A stretch of DNA of 64,000 nucleotides. Source: Castellaniella sp049651205 (GTDB taxonomy: Bacteria > Pseudomonadota > Gammaproteobacteria > Burkholderiales > Burkholderiaceae_B). The translations under genes and the position numbers were made by a program. The notes below the pieces were generated by a model. That model worked only from the letters and a program-made list of their open reading frames with translations, did no database searches and was not told the origin of the DNA. Shown in pieces: positions 17,100 to 26,072 of this stretch. Where the stretch lies: the NCBI RefSeq assembly GCF_049651205.1, contig NZ_JBASBR010000013.1, positions 101,942 through 165,941 of the forward strand. Reading direction: 5' to 3'. Each line of letters begins with the position of its first letter. Within the stretch, counting starts at the first letter, position 1.

Positions 17100-17887
17100 T
17101 CCGACCCGTTGCCCAGACACGTCCGGTAATGGGTTCCGGATTCCCGACGCTGCTGCACAAAGAGCTCATGCGCTTCTGGAAAGTCGGTACACAAACCATC
17201 GCCGCACCGGTTGTTACTGCGCTGCTTTACCTGCTGATTTTCTCTCACGTCCTTGAAGACCGCGTCCAGGTGTACGGCAGCCTGTCATACACCGCGTTCC
17301 TGATCCCCGGTCTGATGATGATGAGCATGCTGCAAAACAGCTTTGCCAATCCATCCTCATCCCTCATCCAAAGCCGCATCACAGGCAACCTTATCTTTGT
17401 GCTGTTGCCGCCATTCTCGTACCGCCAGATCTTCATGGCGTACCTGGTGGCAGCCGTGGTCCGCGGCCTGTGTGTCGGCGCCTGTATTTGGCTGGTGGCC
17501 CTGTTCTTCATCCCGTTACCTGTCAGTTCACCTGCCTGGCTGCTGGTTTTCGCCGTGCTGTCGTGCTGGATTCTGGGCACACTGGGCCTGGTTGCAGGCC
17601 TGTGGTCCGAGAAATTCGATCAGCTCGCCGCCTTTCAAAATTTCCTGATCGTCCCCGCCACCTTTTTGTCCGGGGTTTTCTACTCCATCCACAGCCTGCC
17701 GCCATTCTGGCAGGCCGTCTCCCGATGGAATCCCGTGTTCTACATGATCGACGGATTCCGCTACGGGTTTTTCAGTGTTTCCGACGTATCCCCGTGGCAC
17801 GGGCTGGCGGTTGTTCTGGCCGTCGCCCTTGCCCTCAGCCTGTTTGCCCTGCGCCTGCTGGCCCGCGGCTACAAACTACGGAGCTAA
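17096..17887 (+). CDS. ABC-2 type exporter, permease (YadH-like)
   Basis: An integral membrane protein of 263 residues with six predicted helices and the ABC-2 family motif FLIPGLMMMSMLQNSFAN followed by GNLIFVLLPPFSYRQIF. The later segment FLIVPATFLSGVFYSIHSLP is the conserved hydrophobic region before the last helices. Together with the preceding ATPase it forms a dimeric exporter. It is coupled to the ATPase by a 4-base overlap; ibaG follows 4 bases later. Confidence 0.92.
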   Translation: MIRPVAQTRPVMGSGFPTLLHKELMRFWKVGTQTIAAPVVTALLYLLIFSHVLEDRVQVYGSLSYTAFLIPGLMMMSMLQNSFANPSSSLIQSRITGNLIFVLLPPFSYRQIFMAYLVAAVVRGLCVGACIWLVALFFIPLPVSSPAWLLVFAVLSCWILGTLGLVAGLWSEKFDQLAAFQNFLIVPATFLSGVFYSIHSLPPFWQAVSRWNPVFYMIDGFRYGFFSVSDVSPWHGLAVVLAVALALSLFALRLLARGYKLRS

Positions 17888-17891
17888 CCTC

Positions 17892-18143
17892 ATGCAGCCG
17901 ACCCCCGATATCGTCCGCCAATACATTGCCGAACACCTCGACTGCGAACATCTCGAAGTCTATGGTGATGGCGCCCACTTTGAAGCCCTGATCGTCAGCA
18001 AAGCCTTCGAAGGCCAAAATACCCTGGCGCGCCACCGCACCGTTTATCAGGCACTGGGCGATCGCATGCGTGCTGAAATCCACGCTCTCTCGATGCGCAA
18101 CCTGACACCAGCCGAATACAACGACAGCAAAGCCAATGGATAA
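17892..18143 (+). CDS. ibaG: BolA-family protein, IbaG type
   Basis: A protein of 83 residues. The BolA fold is seen in VRQYIAEHLDCEHLEVYGDGAHFEALIVS and the helix-turn HRTVYQALGDRM, with a C-terminal LSMRNLTPAEY. BolA-like proteins work with monothiol glutaredoxins in iron-sulphur cluster handling. The IbaG subtype is the one regularly found directly before murA, as here. The gene overlaps murA by 8 bases, so the two are translationally coupled. Confidence 0.88.
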   Translation: MQPTPDIVRQYIAEHLDCEHLEVYGDGAHFEALIVSKAFEGQNTLARHRTVYQALGDRMRAEIHALSMRNLTPAEYNDSKANG

Positions 18144-19389
18144 ACTGCTGATCCAGGGCGGTCGGGCCCTGCAGGGCGAAGTCACCATTTCCGGGGCCAA
18201 AAATGCGGCGCTGCCTATTTTGTGCGCATCGCTGCTCACCGACGAGCCCCTTTTGCTGGGCAATGTTCCCGCCCTGCGTGACATCGGCACCACCCTGATG
18301 CTGCTCGAGCGCATGGGTGTCACCACCACACGCCCCGGGCCAGAGCAAGTGTCACTCGACGCCGCCCATATCCACAGCCAGGAAGCCCCCTACGAGCTCG
18401 TCAAGACGATGCGTGCCTCGATCCTGGTGCTGGGCCCCCTGCTGGCCCGTTTTGGCCAGGCACGCGTCAGTTTGCCTGGCGGTTGCGCCATCGGCCAGCG
18501 GCCCGTAGACCAGCACATCAAGGGTCTGGCGGCCATGGGCGCCAGTATCCACATCGATCACGGCTTTGTCGTTGCGCAAGCCTCACGCCTGAAAGGCGCC
18601 AACATCCTTACCGATATGGTTACCGTCACCGGCACAGAAAACCTGCTGATGGCAGCCACCCTGGCCGAAGGCAGAACCGTGCTTGAAAACGCCGCCTGCG
18701 AACCCGAAGTCGTGGATCTGGCTCGGGTACTGATCGCCATGGGCGCCCACATCGAAGGGCACGGCACCGACCGCATCATCATCGAGGGTGTTGATCGCCT
18801 GCACGGCGCACAACACCAGATCGTGCCCGACCGCATCGAAGCCGGCACTTTTCTGTGTGCCGTGGCTGCCACCGGGGGTGACATCACCTTGCGCGGCGTG
18901 GCGCCCGACACGCTCGGCGCAGTACTCGACAAACTGCGCGACACAGGCCTGGAAATCACTCTCGGAGACAACTGGATCCGTGCCCGCATGTCTGGCCGCC
19001 CCCGTGCCACAGGCTTTCGCACCAGCGAGTACCCTGGGTTTCCCACCGACATGCAAGCGCAGCTGATGGCCCTCAACACCTTGTCCGAAGGCACCGCAGT
19101 CATCACCGAAAACATCTTCGAAAACCGCTTCATGCACGTACAGGAGCTTTGCCGTATGGGCGCGGACATCGAAATCGATGGCCACACCGCCATTGTGCAG
19201 GGACAAGCCAAACTGCTGGGTGCAACCGTCATGGCAACAGACCTCCGCGCATCAGCCAGTCTGGTCATCGCAGGGCTGGCTGCACAAGGTGAAACCACCG
19301 TCGAGCGCATCTATCACCTGGATCGCGGCTACGAACACATGGAGCACAAGCTTCAGGCGCTGGGCGCCAACATTCAACGTATTCAATAG
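18136..19389 (+). CDS. murA: UDP-N-acetylglucosamine 1-carboxyvinyltransferase
   Basis: A protein of 417 residues catalysing the first committed step of peptidoglycan synthesis, transfer of enolpyruvate from PEP to UDP-GlcNAc. VTISGAKNAALPILCASLL holds the Lys/Asn substrate contacts, and LPGGCAIGQRPVDQHIKGL holds the catalytic cysteine that fosfomycin attacks. It has the Cys, not the Asp variant, so it should be fosfomycin-sensitive at the target. The ATG lies inside the end of ibaG. Confidence 0.97.
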   Translation: MDKLLIQGGRALQGEVTISGAKNAALPILCASLLTDEPLLLGNVPALRDIGTTLMLLERMGVTTTRPGPEQVSLDAAHIHSQEAPYELVKTMRASILVLGPLLARFGQARVSLPGGCAIGQRPVDQHIKGLAAMGASIHIDHGFVVAQASRLKGANILTDMVTVTGTENLLMAATLAEGRTVLENAACEPEVVDLARVLIAMGAHIEGHGTDRIIIEGVDRLHGAQHQIVPDRIEAGTFLCAVAATGGDITLRGVAPDTLGAVLDKLRDTGLEITLGDNWIRARMSGRPRATGFRTSEYPGFPTDMQAQLMALNTLSEGTAVITENIFENRFMHVQELCRMGADIEIDGHTAIVQGQAKLLGATVMATDLRASASLVIAGLAAQGETTVERIYHLDRGYEHMEHKLQALGANIQRIQ

Positions 19390-19396
19390 GCATCCC

Positions 19397-20062
19397 ATGG
19401 CACTTGCACCCCTTACGCTGGCTTTATCCAAAGGCCGCATCTTCGAAGAAACCTTGCCGCTGCTGGCCGCTGCCGGCGTGGGCGTGCCCGAAAACCCCGA
19501 AACCTCCCGCAAACTGATCCTGCCCACCGACTCCGCCAACCTGCGCATCATCATCGTGCGCGCTTCGGATGTCCCCACCTATGTTCAGTACGGCGCGGCC
19601 GACTTCGGCATTGCAGGCAAGGATGTGCTGTACGAGCACATGGCCCAGCACCCGGGCGGCCTGTACCAGCCCACCGATCTCAACATTGCCCGCTGCCGGC
19701 TGTGTGTAGCTGCGCCTGAGGGCTTCGACTACCAGGCAGCCGTACGTCAGGGCTCACGTCTGCGCATCGCCACCAAATATGTGCGCGCCGCACGCGAACA
19801 CTTCGCCACCAAAGGTGTGCACGTCGACATCATCAAACTGTATGGCTCAATGGAGCTCGCGCCGCTGGTGGGCCTGGCCGACGCGATCGTCGACCTTGTC
19901 TCCTCAGGCGGCACACTGCGCGCCAACCATCTGGTCGAAGTCGAAGAAATCCGCCAGATTTCCTCGCGATTGATCGTCAATCAGGCGGCTCTCAAAATGC
20001 AGGGAGCACGGCTGCAGCCCTTCCTGGATGCATTTGCCCAGGCCTCTACACAGATGGCGTAA
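19397..20062 (+). CDS. hisG: ATP phosphoribosyltransferase, short form
   Basis: A protein of 221 residues, first enzyme of histidine synthesis. Motifs LALSKGRIFEETLPLL, DVPTYVQYGAADFGIAGKD and the PRPP-binding VDLVSSGGTLRANHL are present. The short form lacks the C-terminal regulatory domain and is known to need the partner HisZ, which is not in this window. The start chosen is the ATG 7 bases after the murA stop, so it may be co-transcribed with murA. Confidence 0.95.
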   Translation: MALAPLTLALSKGRIFEETLPLLAAAGVGVPENPETSRKLILPTDSANLRIIIVRASDVPTYVQYGAADFGIAGKDVLYEHMAQHPGGLYQPTDLNIARCRLCVAAPEGFDYQAAVRQGSRLRIATKYVRAAREHFATKGVHVDIIKLYGSMELAPLVGLADAIVDLVSSGGTLRANHLVEVEEIRQISSRLIVNQAALKMQGARLQPFLDAFAQASTQMA

Positions 20063-20169
20063 GCCGGCACACAGCAACCCGGCATCGACTTTGCCGTGCC
20101 AAACCAAGGCCTTGCGCCCCAGCCCGCAGCAAATTCGGTAAGATAAGCCTTTACACCCCTGTTGCTGTC

Positions 20170-21477
20170 ATGTCTCTCATCAACCGTCTGGACACCCGTG
20201 CTACCGATTTCGACACGGCGCTTACCACTTTGCTGGCATACGATGCCTCGCAGGATGACTCCATCGAAACCACGGTGCGCGATATCCTGAAAGACGTGCA
20301 AAGTCGTGGCGACGCGGCGGTGCTTGATTACACCCGGCGCTTCGACCACGTCAACGCCAATACGCTGGCAGAGCTCGAAATCCCCCGCACACAATGGCTG
20401 GCAGCCCTGAACAACTTGCCCACCGACCAACGCGAGGCCCTTGAGGCCGCCGCGCAGCGGGTACGCGATTACCACAACCACCAACGCGCCGAAACCTGGA
20501 CATACACCGAACCCGACGGCACGATGCTGGGCCAGCAGATCACCCCATTGGATCGCGTCGGGCTTTACGTGCCCGGAGGCAAGGCCGCCTATCCGTCCTC
20601 GGTGCTGATGAACGCCATCCCCGCCAAGGTGGCAGGCGTACCCGAACTCATCATGGTCACCCCCACCCCCGGCGGCACGCGCAACCCCATTGTTCTGGCT
20701 GCGGCCGCCGTGGCGGGTGTCGATCGTGTTTTCGCCATGGGCGGCGCGCAAGCCGTCGCCGCACTGGCTTATGGCACTGCCTCGCTGGCGCCCGTGGATA
20801 AAATCGTTGGGCCAGGCAACGCCTATGTGGCAGCCGCCAAGCGCCGTGTCTTCGGCGTCGTGGGCATCGACATGATCGCCGGCCCCTCCGAGATCCTGAT
20901 CCTGGCCGACGGCAGCACCCCGGCCGAGTGGCTCGCCATCGACCTCTTCTCCCAGGCAGAGCACGACGAACTCGCGCAGGCCATCTTGCTATGCCCCGAC
21001 GCCGATTATCTGGATGCCGTCGAAGCTGCCATCGAGCGCCTGCTGCCCACCCAGCCTCGTGCCGACATCCTGCGCACCAGCCTGGCCAATCGTGGCGCCC
21101 TGATTCATACAGCCAGCCTTCAAGAGGCCTGCACGCTGGTCAACCGGATCGCGCCCGAGCACCTCGAAATCTCCACCGCAGACCCGCAGGCCCTGCTGCC
21201 GCAGATCCGTCATGCCGGGGCAATTTTCCTGGGTGCCTACAGCTCAGAATCTTTGGGCGATTACTGCGCCGGGCCCAATCATGTATTGCCCACGGCCCGC
21301 ACCGCCCGCTTTTCTTCGCCGCTGGGCGTGTATGATTTCCAGAAGCGCAGCAGCCTTATTCAGGTATCCGCACAAGGGGCGCAAACCCTGGGCCGCATCG
21401 CAGCCACCCTGGCAACGGGCGAGGGTTTGCACGCCCACGCAGCCAGCGCCACTTTGCGCCTCAACCCTCCGGCATAA
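20170..21477 (+). CDS. hisD: Histidinol dehydrogenase
   Basis: A zinc enzyme of 435 residues making the last two oxidations from histidinol to histidine. Conserved blocks are VGLYVPGGKAAYPSSVLMNA, GAQAVAALAYGT, IVGPGNAYVAAAKR, IAGPSEILILAD and SQAEHDELAQAIL (zinc ligands in this segment and in YCAGPNHVLPT). The gap of 107 bases before it holds TAAGAT (20140-20145), which may be an extra promoter. The next gene is hisB; hisC is missing from the usual place. Confidence 0.96.
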   Translation: MSLINRLDTRATDFDTALTTLLAYDASQDDSIETTVRDILKDVQSRGDAAVLDYTRRFDHVNANTLAELEIPRTQWLAALNNLPTDQREALEAAAQRVRDYHNHQRAETWTYTEPDGTMLGQQITPLDRVGLYVPGGKAAYPSSVLMNAIPAKVAGVPELIMVTPTPGGTRNPIVLAAAAVAGVDRVFAMGGAQAVAALAYGTASLAPVDKIVGPGNAYVAAAKRRVFGVVGIDMIAGPSEILILADGSTPAEWLAIDLFSQAEHDELAQAILLCPDADYLDAVEAAIERLLPTQPRADILRTSLANRGALIHTASLQEACTLVNRIAPEHLEISTADPQALLPQIRHAGAIFLGAYSSESLGDYCAGPNHVLPTARTARFSSPLGVYDFQKRSSLIQVSAQGAQTLGRIAATLATGEGLHAHAASATLRLNPPA

Positions 21478-21516
21478 GGCTGCCGGGCCCACCCCAGCAC
21501 AGGACATCATTTCTCC

Positions 21517-22104
21517 ATGCGCACCGCCACCATCGAACGCAATACTCAGGAAACCCGCATCCGGGTGTCCATCAATCTGGACGGCACTGGGTCTCGCACC
21601 CTCAATACCGGTGTGCCTTTTCTAGACCACATGCTCGACCAGATCGCCCGCCACGGGCTGTTCGATCTCGATATCCACTGCGACGGCGACACCCAGATTG
21701 ATGACCATCACAGTGTTGAAGACGTTGGCATTACCCTGGGGCAGGCCTTTGCAGCCGCTGTTGGCAACAAGGCGGGGCTGCGCCGCTATGGGCACGCCTA
21801 CGTACCCCTGGACGAAGCGCTCTCCCGGGTGGTCATCGACCTCTCCGGGCGCCCGGGCCTGTCTTATCACGTGCAATATGTGCGTGCCCGCATCGGCAGC
21901 TTCGATGTCGATCTCGCACGCGAGTTCTTCCAGGGGTTTGTCAATCACGCCCAGGCTACCGTGCACATCGACAACCTGCGCGGTGAAAACGCCCACCATC
22001 AGTGTGAAACCATCTTCAAGGCCTTTGGCCGGGCACTGCGCATCGCCACCGAGGTCGACCCTCGTGCCGGCAATGCCATCCCGTCCACAAAAGGGGCTCT
22101 GTAA
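21517..22104 (+). CDS. hisB: Imidazoleglycerol-phosphate dehydratase
   Basis: A protein of 195 residues, the monofunctional dehydratase rather than the E. coli type fused to a phosphatase. Metal-binding motifs are FLDHMLDQIARHGLFDL and DDHHSVEDVGITLG in the first half, with their duplicated counterpart FFQGFVNHAQATVHI and NAHHQCETIFKAFGRAL in the second. The histidinol-phosphate phosphatase must be encoded elsewhere. Confidence 0.96.
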   Translation: MRTATIERNTQETRIRVSINLDGTGSRTLNTGVPFLDHMLDQIARHGLFDLDIHCDGDTQIDDHHSVEDVGITLGQAFAAAVGNKAGLRRYGHAYVPLDEALSRVVIDLSGRPGLSYHVQYVRARIGSFDVDLAREFFQGFVNHAQATVHIDNLRGENAHHQCETIFKAFGRALRIATEVDPRAGNAIPSTKGAL

Positions 22105-22161
22105 GCCCGATATTTCATCTTTTGTCGTGTTCCCCAGGCACTTCCTCAGGATTTCTCCATC

Positions 22162-22815
22162 GTGACTCGCATCGCCATTATCGACTACGGCATGGGTAAT
22201 TTTCATTCGGTTGCCCGCGCACTTCAGGCAGCCGCGCCCGAAGACGACGTCTTTATCGCCCGGCAACCCAGCGATATCCAGTCGGCCGACCGCATCGTGT
22301 TTCCCGGCCAGGGCGCTATGCCCGACTGCATGCATACTCTCGAGACCTCGGGCCTGCGCGACGCTGTCGTCCAGGCAGCCCGCGAAAAGCCGCTGCTGGG
22401 CGTATGTGTGGGCGAGCAAATGCTGTTTGAGCACAGCGACGAAGGCAACACGCCGGGCCTGGGCCTGTTTGCGGGCAACGTCCGCCGCTTCGAGGGCCCA
22501 GCATTTGATCACCCCTCGGATGCCAGCGACGCACATGGCCGGCTCAAGGTGCCCCACATGGGATGGAACCCGGTTCACCAGACCCGGGCCCACCCCTTGT
22601 GGCAGGGCATCGAGCAAGACACGCCGTTTTACTTTGTACACAGCTATTACGCCCAGCCACAAAATAACTCGCTGACTGCGGCCACCAGTCTGTATGGCCA
22701 TGCCTTTTGCTGTGCCATTGCAGCCAACAATATTTTTGCCGTACAGTTTCACCCAGAAAAGAGCGCAGCACCCGGTTTACAGCTCTACCGCAATTTCACA
22801 GGCTGGCAGCCTTAA
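22162..22815 (+). CDS. hisH: Imidazole glycerol phosphate synthase, glutaminase subunit
   Basis: A class I amidotransferase of 217 residues that feeds ammonia to HisF. The nucleophile lies in LLGVCVGEQMLFEHS, and the His/Glu pair lies in FAVQFHPEKS; YFVHSYYA is also typical. The start is a GTG at 22162, giving MTRIAIIDYGMGNFHSVARAL, which is the correct family N-terminus. hisA follows after 46 bases. Confidence 0.95.
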   Translation: MTRIAIIDYGMGNFHSVARALQAAAPEDDVFIARQPSDIQSADRIVFPGQGAMPDCMHTLETSGLRDAVVQAAREKPLLGVCVGEQMLFEHSDEGNTPGLGLFAGNVRRFEGPAFDHPSDASDAHGRLKVPHMGWNPVHQTRAHPLWQGIEQDTPFYFVHSYYAQPQNNSLTAATSLYGHAFCCAIAANNIFAVQFHPEKSAAPGLQLYRNFTGWQP

Positions 22816-22861
22816 AATACGCGATACCCGCATCCAATTTTTCTGCACTGACACGACAACC

Positions 22862-23632
22862 ATGCTCCTGATCCCTGCCATCGATCTCAAAGACGGACGC
22901 TGTGTGCGCCTGCGCCAAGGTGACCTGGCTGATGCCACCGTTTTCTCTGAAGACCCTGCCGCCATGGCAGTCCAGTGGGCCGAACTCGGTGCCCGCCGTC
23001 TGCACCTGGTCGACCTCAACGGCGCAGTGGCGGGCAAACCGCGTAACCGCGAGGCCATCGAAGCCATCATCGATGCGGTCGATGAGGACATCCCCATCCA
23101 GATCGGCGGCGGTATCCGCGATCTGGACACGGTCGAATACTATCTCGACCACGGGATTTCCTACGTGATCATCGGTACGGCAGCCGTTAAAGATCCAGGT
23201 TTTCTTAGCGACGCCTGCTCGGCTTTTCCGGGGCACATCATTGTGGGCCTGGACGCCCGCGACGGCAAAGTAGCCACCGATGGCTGGTCAAAGCTCACGC
23301 GCCACGACGTGGTTGATCTTGCCCAGAAATTCGAAGACTACGGCTGCGAATCCATCATTTACACCGACATCGGCCGCGACGGCATGCTCAGCGGCGTCAA
23401 CATCGAAGCCACCGTACGTCTGGCGCAACACGTCCGGGTACCGGTCATCGCCTCTGGCGGGGTCGCTTCTCTCGACGATATCCGTGCACTGTGCGACGTG
23501 ACCAGTCAAGGTGTGGATGGGGCCATCCTGGGCCGCAGCCTCTACGAAGGCACCCTTGATTTCGCTGCCGCCCAAACGCTGGCCGATACGCTCTGCAACC
23601 CCGAAGACGACGCCACCGGGCCTGCGGCATGA
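22862..23632 (+). CDS. hisA: ProFAR isomerase (phosphoribosyl-formimino-AICAR isomerase)
   Basis: A TIM-barrel isomerase of 256 residues. I take the ATG at 22862 (MLLIPAIDLKDGRCVRLRQG), because the longer frame upstream runs into hisH. The catalytic aspartates are in IPAIDLKDG and YTDIGRDGMLSG; the phosphate sites are IQIGGGIRD and VIASGGVASLDD. It overlaps hisF by 4 bases. Confidence 0.96.
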   Translation: MLLIPAIDLKDGRCVRLRQGDLADATVFSEDPAAMAVQWAELGARRLHLVDLNGAVAGKPRNREAIEAIIDAVDEDIPIQIGGGIRDLDTVEYYLDHGISYVIIGTAAVKDPGFLSDACSAFPGHIIVGLDARDGKVATDGWSKLTRHDVVDLAQKFEDYGCESIIYTDIGRDGMLSGVNIEATVRLAQHVRVPVIASGGVASLDDIRALCDVTSQGVDGAILGRSLYEGTLDFAAAQTLADTLCNPEDDATGPAA

Positions 23633-24417
23633 CGGCCTCATCGGGCCTATGCTGCCGCATCATCCCCTGCCTCGATGTCAATGCCGGACGGGTAGTCAAG
23701 GGGGTCAACTTCGTCAATCTCACCGATGCCGGAGACCCCGTCGAAATCGCCCGCCGCTACGACGAGCAGGGCGCCGACGAACTCACCTTCCTGGATATCA
23801 CCGCAACCTCCGATAACCGCGGCCTTATTTTGCCCATCATCGAAGCCGTTGCCCGTCAGGTATTCATCCCCCTCACCGTCGGCGGTGGCGTACGGCAGGT
23901 AGTCGACATCCAAAGGCTGCTGGATGCCGGTGCCGACAAGGTCTCCATCAATAGCGCAGCCGTCAGCCGGCCGGCCCTGGTTGCCGAGGCCTCCCGTCAC
24001 CATGGTTCACAGTGCATCGTGGTGGCCATGGATGCCCGCCGGGTTTCGGCGGCCGATGAGCCCGCCCGCTGGGAAATCTTCACCCATGGCGGGCGCCAAG
24101 GCACCGGGATCGACGCCGTGCAATGGGCCAAACAAATGGCCGATTCCGGCGCCGGAGAGCTCTTGCTTACCAGCATGGATCGCGACGGTACAAAATCAGG
24201 CTTTGATCTCGAACTCACCCGCGCCGTCTCCGACGCAGTGCCGATTCCCGTCATTGCCTCGGGCGGGGTGGGCAATCTGCAGCATCTCGCCGATGGCGTA
24301 TTGCAAGGCCACGCCAGCGCCGTGTTGGCCGCCAGCATCTTCCACTTTGGTCAGCACACGCTGGCTGAAGCCAAGGATTACCTCGCTCAGCAGGGTATCC
24401 AGGTACGCCGCCCATGA
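23629..24417 (+). CDS. hisF: Imidazole glycerol phosphate synthase, cyclase subunit
   Basis: A TIM-barrel cyclase of 262 residues, partner of HisH. IIPCLDVNAGRVVKGVNF and LTSMDRDGTKSGFDLEL hold the two catalytic aspartates; PLTVGGGVR and VIASGGVGNL bind phosphates. The start overlaps the hisA stop and the stop overlaps the hisI start, so hisA, hisF and hisI are translationally linked. Confidence 0.97.
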   Translation: MTASSGLCCRIIPCLDVNAGRVVKGVNFVNLTDAGDPVEIARRYDEQGADELTFLDITATSDNRGLILPIIEAVARQVFIPLTVGGGVRQVVDIQRLLDAGADKVSINSAAVSRPALVAEASRHHGSQCIVVAMDARRVSAADEPARWEIFTHGGRQGTGIDAVQWAKQMADSGAGELLLTSMDRDGTKSGFDLELTRAVSDAVPIPVIASGGVGNLQHLADGVLQGHASAVLAASIFHFGQHTLAEAKDYLAQQGIQVRRP

Positions 24418-24854
24418 ACACCACTCAAACAAGTCCTCCTGCCCAGCCTGCCGCCTGGCTGGCACAAGTACGGTTTGACAACAACGGCCTGATTCCGGCC
24501 ATTGCCCAGGATGCCGAAAGTGGCCAGGTGCTGATGGTGGCCTGGATGAACGCCGAAGCCCTCCAGGAAACCGTGCGCACCCAACAGGCTGTTTACTTTT
24601 CTCGCTCGCGGCAAAAGCTCTGGCATAAAGGCGAAGAATCCGGCCATATTCAGCAGGTCCACGATATCCGGCTGGATTGCGACGGCGATGTACTGCTCTT
24701 GAAGGTTACCCAGATAGGTGGCATTGCCTGCCACACCGGGCGTGCGCGGTGCTTTTTCCGCAGTCTTGACACTCGCACAGGCGAGCCCCAGTGGGTCACG
24801 CAGGATCCCGTGCTCAAAGACCCCTCCACCATCTATAAAACCCCGCACGGCTGA
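24414..24854 (+). CDS. hisI: Phosphoribosyl-AMP cyclohydrolase
   Basis: A metal-dependent cyclohydrolase of 146 residues, not fused to HisE. The signature SRSRQKLWHKGEESGHIQ and LDCDGDVLLLKVTQIGGIAC, GRARCFF supply the zinc and magnesium ligands. There is an N-terminal tail of about 20 residues rich in Thr, Pro and Ala before the core. hisE follows 3 bases later. Confidence 0.96.
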   Translation: MNTTQTSPPAQPAAWLAQVRFDNNGLIPAIAQDAESGQVLMVAWMNAEALQETVRTQQAVYFSRSRQKLWHKGEESGHIQQVHDIRLDCDGDVLLLKVTQIGGIACHTGRARCFFRSLDTRTGEPQWVTQDPVLKDPSTIYKTPHG

Positions 24855-24857
24855 GCC

Positions 24858-25214
24858 ATGAATTCTTCAGATTCCTCTTCATCCACCGCCAACCTGCTCT
24901 CCCGGCTTGCCGATACCCTGCACTCACGCCGGCCAGACCAAGGAGGCAACCCCGACACCTCGTATACGGCCAAGCTGCTGGCACGAGGCCCGGACGCATT
25001 CCTCAAAAAGATTGGTGAAGAAGCCACCGAGCTTGTCATGGCAGCCAAAGACGGCGCGCCCGATCGAATCGTGGCCGAAACCGCCGACCTCTGGTTTCAC
25101 TGCCTGGTGGTACTGACGCATTTCAACCTGCGCCCCGAAGACGTGCTGGCAGAACTCGCCCGGCGCGAGGGTCTGTCCGGTCTCGAAGAAAAAGCCTCCC
25201 GGCCACACCAGTAA
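24858..25214 (+). CDS. hisE: Phosphoribosyl-ATP pyrophosphatase
   Basis: An all-alpha MazG-like enzyme of 118 residues that removes pyrophosphate from phosphoribosyl-ATP. The core LARGPDAFLKKIGEEATELVMAAKDG carries the metal-binding glutamates, followed by AETADLWFHCLVVL. A Ser-rich N-terminal tail of about 15 residues precedes the domain. It is the last histidine gene of the cluster. Confidence 0.95.
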   Translation: MNSSDSSSSTANLLSRLADTLHSRRPDQGGNPDTSYTAKLLARGPDAFLKKIGEEATELVMAAKDGAPDRIVAETADLWFHCLVVLTHFNLRPEDVLAELARREGLSGLEEKASRPHQ

Positions 25215-25436
25215 GCACCGTCCGCTCCTCGCCTCATCAGGGCCTGGCCAACCCCGGTGCATCTGGCCAGGGGCCGATCCTGCCAGGCGGCCATTTCAGG
25301 CATAATCTCCAGCCATCCCCTAGTAGATACCCTCGACCATAGCCATTCATCGGTATCGATCAGCACAATGCCAGGAAAATTGTGGCAACATACGAGACTG
25401 AGAGGTCGATGTCCGACCCCATCCGCGTACAGCCCC

Positions 25437-25805
25437 ATGAGTCACGATTGCCTGTTCTGTAAAATTGCCCGCCACGAGATCCCGGCTCGTGTGGTCTACG
25501 AAGACGACCAATTCCTTGCCTTCCACGATATCAATCCGGCAGCACCGGTTCATCTGCTGCTGATTCCCAAACACCACATCGCATCGCTGGCCGAGGTCGG
25601 CAGCGACGATAGCGGTTGGCTGGCCCGCATGGTGCAATTGGTACCGCAGCTGGCTGCCGAAAACGGTTGCAATCCACTACCGGAGGGTGGCTTCCGCCTG
25701 GTTGCCAACACCGGTATCGAGGGTGGTCAGGAAGTCGACCACCTGCACTTTCATATCATGGGCGGCGCACGCCCTTGGTCAAAACGAGCGGCCCCCGCGG
25801 CCTAA
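25437..25805 (+). CDS. HIT-family nucleotide-binding hydrolase (HinT-like)
   Basis: A protein of 122 residues. The N-terminal CLFCKIARHEIPARVVYED is typical of HinT-type phosphoramidate hydrolases, and the active-site triad is in DHLHFHIMGG. The exact substrate is unknown. The upstream 222 bases contain CATAAT (near 25300) as a possible promoter element. tatA follows after 9 bases; a HIT gene between hisE and tatA is a common betaproteobacterial arrangement. Confidence 0.93.
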   Translation: MSHDCLFCKIARHEIPARVVYEDDQFLAFHDINPAAPVHLLLIPKHHIASLAEVGSDDSGWLARMVQLVPQLAAENGCNPLPEGGFRLVANTGIEGGQEVDHLHFHIMGGARPWSKRAAPAA

Positions 25806-25814
25806 GGAGTCCTC

Positions 25815-26048
25815 ATGGGAAGTTTCAGCATCTGGCACTGGTTGATCGTTCTGGTCATTGTTGCCCTCATTTTTGGTACCAAAAAGCTCCGTAATATGGG
25901 CGAAGATCTCGGTGGCGCTGTCAAAGGCTTTAAAAAGGGTATGAAAGAAGCCCAATCCGAAGACACCCCCGAAAAACCCGCCGTTACCCAGCAAGTTCAG
26001 GACGCCAATACCGTCGACGTTCAGGCCCGCGAGAAAACCGACGCCTGA
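25815..26048 (+). CDS. tatA: Sec-independent translocase subunit TatA
   Basis: A protein of 77 residues: one membrane helix (WHWLIVLVIVALIFGTKKL, with the FGTKKL hinge) followed by the amphipathic helix GEDLGGAVKGFKKGMKEA and a charged tail. TatA oligomers form the passage for folded proteins with twin-arginine signals. First of three consecutive tat genes. Confidence 0.97.
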   Translation: MGSFSIWHWLIVLVIVALIFGTKKLRNMGEDLGGAVKGFKKGMKEAQSEDTPEKPAVTQQVQDANTVDVQAREKTDA

Positions 26049-26072
26049 TCCTGAGTTCTAACCGGAAACAAC

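Noticed and set aside
19981..20964. Minus-strand frame of 327 codons across hisG-hisD
   Set aside because: Antisense to hisD; Gly/Val/His-rich sequence with no known motif.
21622..22752. Minus-strand frame of 376 codons across hisB-hisH
   Set aside because: Antisense to two well-supported enzymes; no coding signal.
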